Shown here: in pieces, positions 42,195 through 49,757 of the stretch
How positions within the stretch are numbered: position 1 is the stretch's first letter
Layout of the letters: each line of letters opens with the position of its first letter
From: Bacteroidales bacterium
GTDB lineage: Bacteria; Bacteroidota; Bacteroidia; Bacteroidales; UBA932
Direction: 5' to 3'
Assembly: GCA_015060255.1 (NCBI GenBank)
Contig: SUYV01000004.1
Coordinates: 1 to 64,000, forward strand
Length of the DNA: 64,000 nucleotides
The notes under the pieces: model-generated
Databases searched by the model: none
What the model was told of the DNA's origin: nothing
The model's input: only the letters and a program-made list of their open reading frames with translations
Translations under genes and position numbers: made by a program

Positions 42195-44041
42195 GAGAGA
42201 TTTACCTTTCCGGATTCAACACTTTCGTCCTTCCGTTCATGTTCGGAATGCTCTTCGTTCTGGGCTGGTGCCTGATCGGAGCGGTCAGGATCATATTCCA
42301 GCTGACTCCGGATGACAGGAAAAAGTTCTTCCTGTCATTCCTCAATCCGAAGATCATGCTCAAGAACATCAGGGACTGGTTCTGCGACTGCCTCTTCCAC
42401 GTAAAGTTATGGAAAAGAAACAAGCTGCTGGGATACATGCACTCGAGCATAGCGTTCGGATGGTTCATGATAATTGTGTTGGGACACATAGAGGTTTTCC
42501 TTTACACACCGCAGCGCATGCACCAGATGTGGTATCCGATATTTTTCAGATACTTCGTGGCCGTAACAGACAGCACCATGAAGGGATCGTTCTTCTTCTT
42601 CCTGATGGACTTCTTCCTTCTGGTAGTGCTCAGCGGGATCGTTCTGGCTATAATAAAGAGGGCCCGTTCAAGAATATTCGGAATGAGGCGCACCACCAGA
42701 GCCAGCCTTACAGATCTCATAGGACTATACTCACTCTGGGCGATTTTCCCGCTCAGACTTCTCGCAGAAGGCTTCACCGCCGATATCAGCGGAGGATCAT
42801 TCCTTACAAAGTCACTCAACCTGGTGCTTCACTCCTTCCTCAGCGACCAGATGAACATGCTCCCGACCTGGTGGGCATACTCGATCGCTCTATGCATATT
42901 CATGTGCATCCTGCCGTTCAGCAGATATATGCACATTCCAGCTGAGATCCTGCTGATACCTATGAGGAATGCGGGCATTCCGGTAAGGCATGCGCGCAAA
43001 GGAATCGCCAGATTGCAGGTATATTCATGTCCGAGCTGCGGTGTCTGCATCGACGCCTGCCCTATGGGTGTGGTGAAAGCGAACAGCAAGGACGCCACAG
43101 TATACCTTAACCGTCAGATCAAGCGAAATAATGAAAGACGCATTGAAGAAATCAGCGATAAATGTCTGCTATGCGGCAAGTGTACAGCTGTATGTCCGGT
43201 AGGTGTTGAAGGTGACAGGATCAGGATTGCCCAGAGGTCTATCAGACCTTATAACTTAGCTCCTGACTACTCGAATATAGACGAAAATTCAGCGATTTTG
43301 GCAGTTAACAATTTTGTTAGCACTAATAACAATATTGTTTCAACCGCTAATAATAAAAGGGTTCTATATTTTGCCGGATGTATGACCGCATTGACTCCGG
43401 GAATACGGAAATCAATGGAGTCAGTCCTCCGGAAAGCAGGAGTAAACTACAGAATGATGGACAAGGACGGCGGAATATGCTGCGGTAGGCCTATGCTTAT
43501 GGCCGGTAGAAAGGACCCTGCGAAAGAAATGATCCGCAAGAACACCAACATCATAAAGTCATCCGGAGCGACTACCCTACTTCTCAGCTGCCCTATATGT
43601 CTGAAGGTGTTCAAGGAAGAATATGAGCTTGATGGAATAGAAATAATTCACCACACAGAATTTATGGACAGGCTGATAGCCGAAGGCAGACTTCACGTAG
43701 AAAGTTCGGAAGTCCGCTATGCCTACCATGATCCATGTGAGCTTGGAAGAGGATGCGGAGTCTACGAACAGCCTCGCAGAGTCGTTGCCGCTGCCGGACA
43801 GCTTGTCGAAGGTGCGAAAACAGGAAAGGAAAGCATCTGCTGCGGAGGCAGTCTCGGCAGCCTGAGTCTGGGATTTGAACAGAGAAAGCTGATGACAGAA
43901 AATGCGATCAATAATCTGACTGCAGAGAATCCGGACGCAATAGTCACGGCCTGCCCTCTTTGCAAGACGACATTCGGCAGATACGCAGACAGGCCGGTAG
44001 TTGACATCGTTGAAGTAATAGACTCAAAGACAGGAAATTAA
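42191..44041 (+). CDS. Membrane HdrE-HdrD-like fusion: cytochrome b-like domain, 2x4Fe-4S, two CCG domains
   Basis: This 616-residue protein has about five membrane helices in residues 1-270 (FVLPFMFGMLFVLGWCLIG; IAFGWFMIIVLGHIEVF; FFFFLMDFFLLVVLSGIVLAI; WWAYSIALCIFMCIL), resembling the NarI/HdrE/DsrM quinone-linked domain. Two 4Fe-4S motifs follow (CPSCGVCIDACP, CLLCGKCTAVCP), then an Asn-rich linker and two complete CCG domains (GICCGRPM...SCPICLK; SICCGGSLG...ACPLCKT). It would link the soluble Hdr-like subunits to the menaquinone pool. The fusion order (membrane first) resembles bacterial HdrDE-type Fe-S oxidoreductases. It ends 11 bp before the cysteate synthase-like gene. Confidence 0.85.
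   Translation: MREIYLSGFNTFVLPFMFGMLFVLGWCLIGAVRIIFQLTPDDRKKFFLSFLNPKIMLKNIRDWFCDCLFHVKLWKRNKLLGYMHSSIAFGWFMIIVLGHIEVFLYTPQRMHQMWYPIFFRYFVAVTDSTMKGSFFFFLMDFFLLVVLSGIVLAIIKRARSRIFGMRRTTRASLTDLIGLYSLWAIFPLRLLAEGFTADISGGSFLTKSLNLVLHSFLSDQMNMLPTWWAYSIALCIFMCILPFSRYMHIPAEILLIPMRNAGIPVRHARKGIARLQVYSCPSCGVCIDACPMGVVKANSKDATVYLNRQIKRNNERRIEEISDKCLLCGKCTAVCPVGVEGDRIRIAQRSIRPYNLAPDYSNIDENSAILAVNNFVSTNNNIVSTANNKRVLYFAGCMTALTPGIRKSMESVLRKAGVNYRMMDKDGGICCGRPMLMAGRKDPAKEMIRKNTNIIKSSGATTLLLSCPICLKVFKEEYELDGIEIIHHTEFMDRLIAEGRLHVESSEVRYAYHDPCELGRGCGVYEQPRRVVAAAGQLVEGAKTGKESICCGGSLGSLSLGFEQRKLMTENAINNLTAENPDAIVTACPLCKTTFGRYADRPVVDIVEVIDSKTGN
43307..43339. repeat. 21-bp tandem repeat with paired palindromes inside the membrane Hdr gene
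   Basis: AACAATTTTGTT (43307) and AACAATATTGTT (43328) are palindromic and exactly 21 bp apart. They encode two copies of a seven-residue unit (VNNFVST, NNNIVST) in the linker between the ferredoxin and CCG parts. The stretch is far more AT-rich than its surroundings. Confidence 0.6.
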
Positions 44042-44052
44042 CGACTAAAACC

Positions 44053-45345
44053 ATGCATATGACATTCAAACCTACAAAGTATGCGCTCAGATGCTGCGCA
44101 ACAGGCAACATCTTCGAAGATGCAGGCTGGAGCCTTGCAGATCCGCATTGCGACTGCCCAAGCCTTGTAAGGGCTGAGTACGAACAGAAGAAATTCAACC
44201 CACGCGAAGATCTCGACGGATTCTACAGATATGCTGACTGGCTTCCGATCAGAAGGACACTGAAGGGATCTTGCGCTCCTATTACATATAAGAGTGAAGC
44301 CCTTGCGGAAGAATTGGGACTTGCCAATCTATATATCACCTTCTCCGGATACTGGCCGGAAAAGGGAGCAAAGATGGAAACATGCTCGTTCAAGGAGACT
44401 GAGGCATACTCGGTATGCGCAAGACTCCCGGAGAACACTGGCAAAGTGCTGGTGGTGGCATCTGCAGGCAATACTGCCAGGGCTTTTGCCAAGGTATGCT
44501 CAGACAACAACATCCCTCTCCTCATCTCCATACCGGAGGACAATATCAGCGCCTTGTGGTTTACAAAGCCGCTGAATGACTGCGTCAAGATCATTGCTTC
44601 GCCGAAAGGTTCAGACTATTTTGACGCTATCGCCCTCTCTGACAAAGTCTGCACTGACAGCAGATTCATGGCTGAAGGAGGTGCAAAAAATGTCGCAAGA
44701 CGCGACGGAATGGGAACAACCTTACTATCTGCCGTTGAAGCAATAGGAAGGATTCCGGATGCATATTTCCAGGCCATAGGAAGCGGCACGGGTACAATCG
44801 CAGCTTGGGAAAACAACCTCAGGCTTATCGAGGACGGCAGATTCGGCACTCACAAGATGCGCCTCTACCCTTCTCAGAACGATCCGTTCACCATCATGTA
44901 TGATTCATGGAAACTGCACTCAAGAGGCCTTGTCGACATGACTCCTGACCAGGCGCGTGAAGCTGCCGCAATCATAGACGCAAAGGTGCTTTCAAACAGA
45001 AAACCGCCTTACGGACTCGCAGGAGGCCTGTTTGACTCGATGGAAGATGCCGGTGGCGATATGTTCAAGGTAACAAACGAGGAACTCCATACATGGAAGA
45101 AGAGGTTCCTCGAACTCGAAGGCATCGACATCCACAACGCTGCTGCTGTGGCAGTTGCATCACTCGCCCAGGCCGTGTCATGCGGCGCAGTTGCCAAGGA
45201 CGAGACGATAATGCTCAACATCACAGGCGGCGGAGAAGAAAGAGCGAAATCCGAGCAGGAGATCGTTTATGCCAGACCGCACCTCGTGCTTGATCCTGCA
45301 TTGTCTGCAGAAGAAATCATATCAGAAATAAACAAGCTATACTAA
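44053..45345 (+). CDS. Cysteate synthase-like PLP enzyme (threonine synthase superfamily)
   Basis: This is a 430-residue fold-type II PLP enzyme. It resembles threonine synthase, but the diagnostic blocks match what I recall of Methanosarcina cysteate synthase (EC 2.5.1.76): ITYKSEALAEELGL, FSGYWPEKGA, TCSFKETEA (PLP Lys114), AEGGAKNVARRDGMGT and YFQAIGSGTGT. That enzyme makes L-cysteate from O-phosphoserine and sulfite. In Bacteroidota cysteate is the head-group precursor of sulfonolipids (capnine, sulfobacin). It lies 11 bp after the Hdr-like operon, so it is probably co-transcribed. An N-terminal Cys cluster (RCCATG...HCDC) may bind zinc. Threonine synthase remains the alternative. Confidence 0.78.
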   Translation: MHMTFKPTKYALRCCATGNIFEDAGWSLADPHCDCPSLVRAEYEQKKFNPREDLDGFYRYADWLPIRRTLKGSCAPITYKSEALAEELGLANLYITFSGYWPEKGAKMETCSFKETEAYSVCARLPENTGKVLVVASAGNTARAFAKVCSDNNIPLLISIPEDNISALWFTKPLNDCVKIIASPKGSDYFDAIALSDKVCTDSRFMAEGGAKNVARRDGMGTTLLSAVEAIGRIPDAYFQAIGSGTGTIAAWENNLRLIEDGRFGTHKMRLYPSQNDPFTIMYDSWKLHSRGLVDMTPDQAREAAAIIDAKVLSNRKPPYGLAGGLFDSMEDAGGDMFKVTNEELHTWKKRFLELEGIDIHNAAAVAVASLAQAVSCGAVAKDETIMLNITGGGEERAKSEQEIVYARPHLVLDPALSAEEIISEINKLY

Positions 45346-45347
45346 AC

Positions 45348-46265
45348 ATGATTAAAGCTTTACTCCAAACCGCTCCTATAGATACCCTGAATGCGGTCCA
45401 GGCTGAAATTGCAGCTGTAGCCGAAAAACTGACGACAACGCCACCATCAGAACTGCTCACAGATCTTATCGACAGCGCAGTTGCTTTTGGTCTGAAAGTC
45501 ATCGCCGCATTTGTGATTTACTTCATAGGTGCATGGCTTATCAAGAAAATCAAGAAGATCCTTACAAGAATTTTCGAGAAGAGACAGACTGACGAAGCAA
45601 TCGCTTCGTTCGTTCAAAGCATCGTGAGCATTGCAATGACGATAATGCTCATCATCATAACTATCGGAGCATTAGGAATTGACACCACTTCAATTGCAGC
45701 ATTGCTTGCAGGTGGTGGAATGGCTATCGGAATGGCGCTCAACGGCACCGTACAGAACTTTGCCGGCGGTATCATGATCATACTGTTCAAGCCGTTCAAG
45801 GCCGATGACTTCGTTGAAGTGGGAGGATATTCAGGAACTGTCGTGGAAGTATCCATCACCAGCACCAAACTGAGAACAACTGACAACAGAATCATCATCA
45901 TTCCAAACGGAGTGATCTCGAACGGTACGATAAACAATTACTCGCACCTTCCTCTCCGCAGGCTTGACCTTACCGTAGATGTAGAGTATGGAACATCTGC
46001 AGAAAAGACATGCGAAGCAGTCAGTGAGCTCATAAAGGCAGACACAAGAATCCTTACCTCATCCGTTGAGGGCGCCGCAGATCCATTTGTTGCTTTAAGT
46101 GCCCTTAAAGACTCCAGCATACAGTTCGTAATCAGAGTATGGGTGAAATCCGAGGACTACTGGAATGTAAACTTCGATCTTATAGCCAAGATATATGAAG
46201 AACTTCCAAAGAAGGGAATCAACTTCCCATATCCTAAGTTGGATGTGAATATATTGAATAAATAG
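45348..46265 (+). CDS. mscS: MscS family mechanosensitive channel
   Basis: This 305-residue protein has three helices in residues 1-140, with the pore-lining Gly/Ala pattern ALLAGGGMAIGMALNGTVQNFAGGIMI, followed by the beta domain (FVEVGGYSGTVVEVSITSTKLRTTDNRIIIIPNG) and alpha/beta C-terminus. It opens under membrane tension to release solutes during osmotic downshock. It begins 2 bp after the cysteate synthase-like gene and is probably the last gene of that transcript, ending at a strong terminator. Confidence 0.94.
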   Translation: MIKALLQTAPIDTLNAVQAEIAAVAEKLTTTPPSELLTDLIDSAVAFGLKVIAAFVIYFIGAWLIKKIKKILTRIFEKRQTDEAIASFVQSIVSIAMTIMLIIITIGALGIDTTSIAALLAGGGMAIGMALNGTVQNFAGGIMIILFKPFKADDFVEVGGYSGTVVEVSITSTKLRTTDNRIIIIPNGVISNGTINNYSHLPLRRLDLTVDVEYGTSAEKTCEAVSELIKADTRILTSSVEGAADPFVALSALKDSSIQFVIRVWVKSEDYWNVNFDLIAKIYEELPKKGINFPYPKLDVNILNK

Positions 46266-46266
46266 T

Positions 46267-46298
46267 AAAAAAGGACTTCAAAATTGAAGTCCTTTTTT
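46267..46298. terminator. Bidirectional terminator
   Basis: AAAAAAGGACTTC pairs with GAAGTCCTTTTTT around a short loop. With an A-tract on one side and T-tract on the other it serves both mscS and the convergent acyltransferase gene. Confidence 0.9.
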
Positions 46299-46299
46299 C

Positions 46300-47472
46300 T
46301 TATAACAATATTCCTCCGGTGATTTTCTCTTTCTGCAGAAGTTCCTTTGAAACAACTGGATTGGCATATATTTCAAGGAAGTGCTTGCGCAGGTCTGCCC
46401 TATTTAGCTCAGGCTCGACTGTATTGAGCTGATGTTCCATATAAGCTACGAATTGCTCGACTTCCTCAGCAGAATATTTATCTGAATACTTGAACGAATG
46501 ATTGAGGATATCATATGCAATGTAATTGTTCTTCCATAGTTTGTAACCCTCAATTACTCTAATGTCTACAGCATGACGGATAAGCTGATACCTGTCATTC
46601 TTGTCACACTGTGCGGCAGCAGCAATTTCTTCCGAAGTAAGCGGAGTACCGATATTAAGATGGATATTGCCCTTCTTCTGCATGATTCCAACCATGATGC
46701 TGTTGAAATCCTCGCCTTCAGCCTTGACATATTTATGCTTTCGTGAAATCACCAGTTCACGTGCCTTCAGGATATCGCAAGGCTCATATTCATATGAAAT
46801 GCTCATAGGAATGATATTGAGCTCCTCGAAGTTAGCCTGGAAATCTGCCTGACCGCTCATATCAAGCATCTTGAGCAGTCCTTGCTCTGTAACGTCATAA
46901 CCATTTTTTGTACGGCCCTGACGCTGGGCAAGCCAGATGGAACTTCTCTGCTCGGTGATATTGAGCCTGATATATTTTGAGAGCATCTGAGACGAAAGAT
47001 AAAGCTCTCTTGCAGTTATTCCACGAACAACCTTGATCATTCTGTTGGAACGGATAAGGTATTCTATCGCCTTGTTTGTTATGAGGTTGTCACCTACTGC
47101 TATCTCAGTAAAAGGAATGCCGTTAGTGTACAATACCAGCTGAGTGATGGCAGGATCCAGAATAATGTCCCTGTGATTTGACAGGGCAAGGAACTTTTTC
47201 TGCGGATCTATATTGGAAACTCCGTCATATGAGAAGTTATGAGCTGTCCTCTGAAGCACCCAGCGGACGAACTTCTGCATGACAAGAATCTGAAAATCGT
47301 CAATAGTCTTGACGCTCTTAAGAAGATTCTTCAGAAAATCAGGGGCCTCCTCCGGAAAGAAATACTGAGATGCCTGGTTTACAACAGGATACTCAGCCAA
47401 TGCGCTAAGCGCCTGGGCCGCTTCTGCATCATTATACGGACTGATGCTCTCGAATTCGGTCAAATCTACCAT
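46300..47472 (-). CDS. PlsC/PlsB-like glycerolipid acyltransferase family protein
   Basis: This 390-residue protein has no signal peptide. It has an acyltransferase core: FLALSNHRDIILDPAITQLV (His-Asp catalytic motif), a following IEYLIRSNRMIKVVRG block, then SSIWLAQRQGRTKNG (acceptor-phosphate-binding region) and LNIIPMSISYEYEPCD. In PlsC the first motif is H-x4-D; here the spacing is HRDIILD, so the partner Asp is displaced. The family is common in Bacteroidota and probably acylates a lipid precursor, but acceptor and donor are unknown. Confidence 0.75.
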   Translation of the reverse strand: MVDLTEFESISPYNDAEAAQALSALAEYPVVNQASQYFFPEEAPDFLKNLLKSVKTIDDFQILVMQKFVRWVLQRTAHNFSYDGVSNIDPQKKFLALSNHRDIILDPAITQLVLYTNGIPFTEIAVGDNLITNKAIEYLIRSNRMIKVVRGITARELYLSSQMLSKYIRLNITEQRSSIWLAQRQGRTKNGYDVTEQGLLKMLDMSGQADFQANFEELNIIPMSISYEYEPCDILKARELVISRKHKYVKAEGEDFNSIMVGIMQKKGNIHLNIGTPLTSEEIAAAAQCDKNDRYQLIRHAVDIRVIEGYKLWKNNYIAYDILNHSFKYSDKYSAEEVEQFVAYMEHQLNTVEPELNRADLRKHFLEIYANPVVSKELLQKEKITGGILL

Positions 47473-47496
47473 AGGTCAAAAATTTAGTACAATATG

Positions 47497-47527
47497 CAAA
47501 TATATGCAAAAGAGAGCAATAAATCAA
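47497..47527 (-). promoter_or_regulatory. Promoter for the acyltransferase gene
   Basis: On the minus strand, TTG (47525-47527), a 20-bp spacer and TATATTTG (47497-47504) match the Bacteroidota promoter. The leader is about 15-20 bases. Confidence 0.55.
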
Positions 47528-47530
47528 CAG

Positions 47531-48739
47531 CTATCTACGGAACAGGAGTGAGCTGTCCCCATAGCTTAAAAATCTGAAACCGTTGCCCAATGCATGATCG
47601 TATATGCTCTTCCAGTCTCCTCCGACAAATGCCGAAATAAGGAGCAGGAGAGTGCTTTGAGGCTGATGGAAATTGGTAACAAGCACATCAACGATCCTGA
47701 ACCTGAATCCAGGCACTATTATGATACGCGTGCCCGTCTGAAGTGACTCCATGCCATTTTTCTCCATATAAGTCACCAATGCTTCCAGAGCCTGAGATGT
47801 AGAATATTCATAATCACGTGAATAAGGAGCCCATTGACCGACAGTTTCTGGTCTGCCATTCTCAATACAGCTTACGCCGAGATAGTAAAGAGATTCCAAT
47901 GTTCTCACGGAAGTTGTTCCCACAGCAATCACCTTACCCAGTCTGCCTATCAGCTCCTTGAGAAAACCGATGGTTATTACAAACGGTTCCTTATGCATCG
48001 TATGTTCAGACACCTGTTCGCTCTTCACTGGCAGAAAAGTACCCGCACCTACATGAAGACACACCTTCTGGACTGATATATCCTTTTCAGCCAAAGATTC
48101 AAGGACTCTTTCTGTAAAGTGCAGACCGGCAGTCGGAGCCGCAACTGAGCCTCTATGACGAGCATAAAGCGTCTGATATCTCTCCAGATCGATCTCTTCA
48201 GTGTCCCTGTTCAGATATGGAGGAATCGGCACCTGTCCACATGCTTCAAGGACAGCCGAAAACTGGGTTTCTCCAGTCCAGGAAAAGCGAACGACAGATG
48301 TCTCACCATTTCTCTCGATCAAGTCAGCCTTAAGATTGATTGAGGACAATCTGCTGTCATTCTCAGGATTATACACATGCAGGGTGTCCCCCTTCCACCT
48401 TTTGACATTTCCAACAATGCACTTCCATTGGCACGAACCGGTTGATGCAAACATACTCACATACTCTTCCGGTTGAACTGGTTCGAGGCAGAAAATCTCG
48501 ATATGCGCACCTGAATCACGTTGAAAATGCAGACGTGCAGGTACGACCTTGGTATCGTTGAACACCATGAGATGTCCTTCAGGAAGATATTCCGGAATAG
48601 ACTTGAATATAGATTCAGTTATTTCTCCATTACGATATATCAACAGCTTTGAAAGGTCTCTTTCAGATAGAGGATACTTGGCTATTCTATCGTCTGGTAG
48701 GGGATAATTATAATCTGAGATATTTATCAGTGGAATCAT
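47531..48739 (-). CDS. queA: S-adenosylmethionine:tRNA ribosyltransferase-isomerase
   Basis: This 402-residue protein has the QueA pattern: YPLPDDRIAKYPLSERDLSKLLIY at the start, VFNDTKVVPARL, then YARHRGSVAAPTAGLHFT, VCLHVGAGTFLPVK and VTNFHQPQSTLLLLISAFVG. It transfers the ribosyl part of SAM to 7-aminomethyl-7-deazaguanine in tRNA, making epoxyqueuosine. It is somewhat longer than E. coli QueA (356 residues), with an insertion in the first third. It is monocistronic, with a minus-7 box at 48766. Confidence 0.93.
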   Translation of the reverse strand: MIPLINISDYNYPLPDDRIAKYPLSERDLSKLLIYRNGEITESIFKSIPEYLPEGHLMVFNDTKVVPARLHFQRDSGAHIEIFCLEPVQPEEYVSMFASTGSCQWKCIVGNVKRWKGDTLHVYNPENDSRLSSINLKADLIERNGETSVVRFSWTGETQFSAVLEACGQVPIPPYLNRDTEEIDLERYQTLYARHRGSVAAPTAGLHFTERVLESLAEKDISVQKVCLHVGAGTFLPVKSEQVSEHTMHKEPFVITIGFLKELIGRLGKVIAVGTTSVRTLESLYYLGVSCIENGRPETVGQWAPYSRDYEYSTSQALEALVTYMEKNGMESLQTGTRIIIVPGFRFRIVDVLVTNFHQPQSTLLLLISAFVGGDWKSIYDHALGNGFRFLSYGDSSLLFRR

Positions 48740-48765
48740 TATTAGCGCACTCTGTTAAATTTTGA

Positions 48766-48773
48766 CAAAAATA
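48766..48773 (-). promoter_or_regulatory. Minus-7 box for queA
   Basis: CAAAAATA reads TATTTTTG on the minus strand, 27 bp before the queA ATG. Confidence 0.45.
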
Positions 48774-48893
48774 CACAATTCCTGCGTTTTATGAAAACCA
48801 TTCTTGTTTACATTTGTAATTCACAAAAGTAAACATACAAAACTATATCATTGCGTTAATATTTGTAAATTATATAAACCTCACGCGTTCTAC

Positions 48894-48923
48894 TTTGTAT
48901 ATTTTTGTTATTGGTTAAATTTG
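48894..48923 (+). promoter_or_regulatory. Possible distal promoter in the AT-rich gap
   Basis: TTTG, an 18-bp spacer and TAAATTTG fit the Bacteroidota pattern. Transcription from it would give a leader of about 315 bases for the XRE gene, or an unannotated small RNA. Confidence 0.35.
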
Positions 48924-49187
48924 TGATATAATATTTTCTTATCTTAATATTTACCACTCCATAACTAATTAATAATCAGTAGGTTTATTGATATAATCTA
49001 AACTATACTTATATGTAATTTCATTAACATGCGTTGAATTTTCGAATTTTACTCATATCTCGTATATATAATCGCATATTTATTTTTATATATTACATAT
49101 AATCAGCATTTTATATGCATTTATATAAAGTAAATATCAGCTATATTCCAGGCTCTTATTCCCCTACCCGTCACAATTTTACACAAA

Positions 49188-49225
49188 CAGAATATTGTTT
49201 TTCAGAATATTGTTAACTAACTTTG
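49188..49225 (+). promoter_or_regulatory. Promoter with overlapping direct repeats (candidate operator) for the XRE gene
   Basis: TTG (49195), a 20-bp spacer and TAACTTTG (49218-49225) form the promoter. CAGAATATTGTT occurs twice, at 49188-49199 and 49203-49214, covering the minus-33 element. This suits autorepression by the HTH protein encoded next. Confidence 0.55.
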
Positions 49226-49245
49226 TAACATAAACGATTACAAAT

Positions 49246-49689
49246 ATGAACACACGCCTAAAGCAGTTCCTAGCTGCCGAAAATATTTCACAGTCACAGT
49301 TTGCCGATACAATCAAGGTCGTACGAGCCAGCGTTTCTCATGTTCTTGCTGGAAGAAACAATCCGAGCTATGATTTCATCAAGGCAATAATGGACAACTA
49401 CCCTAGCCTGAACATTGAGTGGCTGATGCTAGGCAAAGGCAAAATGTACAAGGAGTCGTCGTCAGGTCCCATGCCGACGCCCGCGACTGTATCGGAACAG
49501 CCTTCTGTAGAGGAAGAACCTAACCTCTTCACATATGAAGAAGATGATCCCCCGCAGATTGTCGAGCAGAAAATTCAATCCTCGAATGAAATCACTACTA
49601 AAGATAACACTGCTCAAAACAATATAAAACAACGTATTGTATCTAAAATTATCATCTTATATGATGATGGAACATATCAGGAGATGTAA
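49246..49689 (+). CDS. XRE-type HTH transcriptional regulator
   Basis: This 147-residue protein has an N-terminal Cro/CI-like HTH (about 3-65: LKQFLAAENISQSQFADTIKVVRASVSHVLAGRNNPSYDF) followed by IEWLMLGKGKMY, a Bacteroidota-specific extension. Residues 70-125 are an acidic, Pro/Glu/Asn-rich linker. The last 20 residues (RIVSKIIILYDDGTYQEM) form a short conserved tail, perhaps for dimerisation. Target genes are unknown; direct repeats in its own promoter suggest autoregulation. Confidence 0.85.
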   Translation: MNTRLKQFLAAENISQSQFADTIKVVRASVSHVLAGRNNPSYDFIKAIMDNYPSLNIEWLMLGKGKMYKESSSGPMPTPATVSEQPSVEEEPNLFTYEEDDPPQIVEQKIQSSNEITTKDNTAQNNIKQRIVSKIIILYDDGTYQEM

Positions 49690-49722
49690 ATAAAAGTGGC
49701 GCGTATGGCGCCACTTTTATTT
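49688..49722. terminator. Strong bidirectional-type terminator after the XRE gene
   Basis: A 15-bp perfect stem (AAATAAAAGTGGCGC with GCGCCACTTTTATTT) around GTATG, ending in a T-rich tract. Confidence 0.9.
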
Positions 49723-49731
49723 ACTATTTAT

Positions 49732-49739
49732 TATATTTG
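49732..49739 (+). promoter_or_regulatory. Minus-7 box for pyrD-cinA
   Basis: TATATTTG lies 18 bp before the ATG at 49758. The terminator stem occupies the minus-33 position. Confidence 0.45.
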
Positions 49740-49757
49740 TATATAATATCTCATAAT

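Larger units (their letters stand above)
48740..49245. other. AT-rich 506-bp intergenic region
   Basis: This is the only gap over 300 bp. It is markedly AT-rich and has no convincing ORF or RNA gene. It contains a queA minus-7 box (CAAAAATA at 48766, minus strand), a plausible plus-strand promoter TTTG-N18-TAAATTTG (48894-48923), and near its end the promoter and direct repeats of the XRE gene. The middle 250 bp holds many TATA-like and A/T runs with no clear structure. Confidence 0.6.

Noticed and set aside
39045-44041. Methanogen-type heterodisulfide reductase for CoM-CoB or contamination with archaeal DNA
   Set aside because: Flanking genes, promoters and codon style are Bacteroidota throughout, and the subunit layout differs from methanogen HdrABC or HdrDE.
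48740-49245. tRNA, riboswitch or attachment site in the AT-rich gap
   Set aside because: I could find no cloverleaf, conserved riboswitch core or flanking direct repeats typical of integration.
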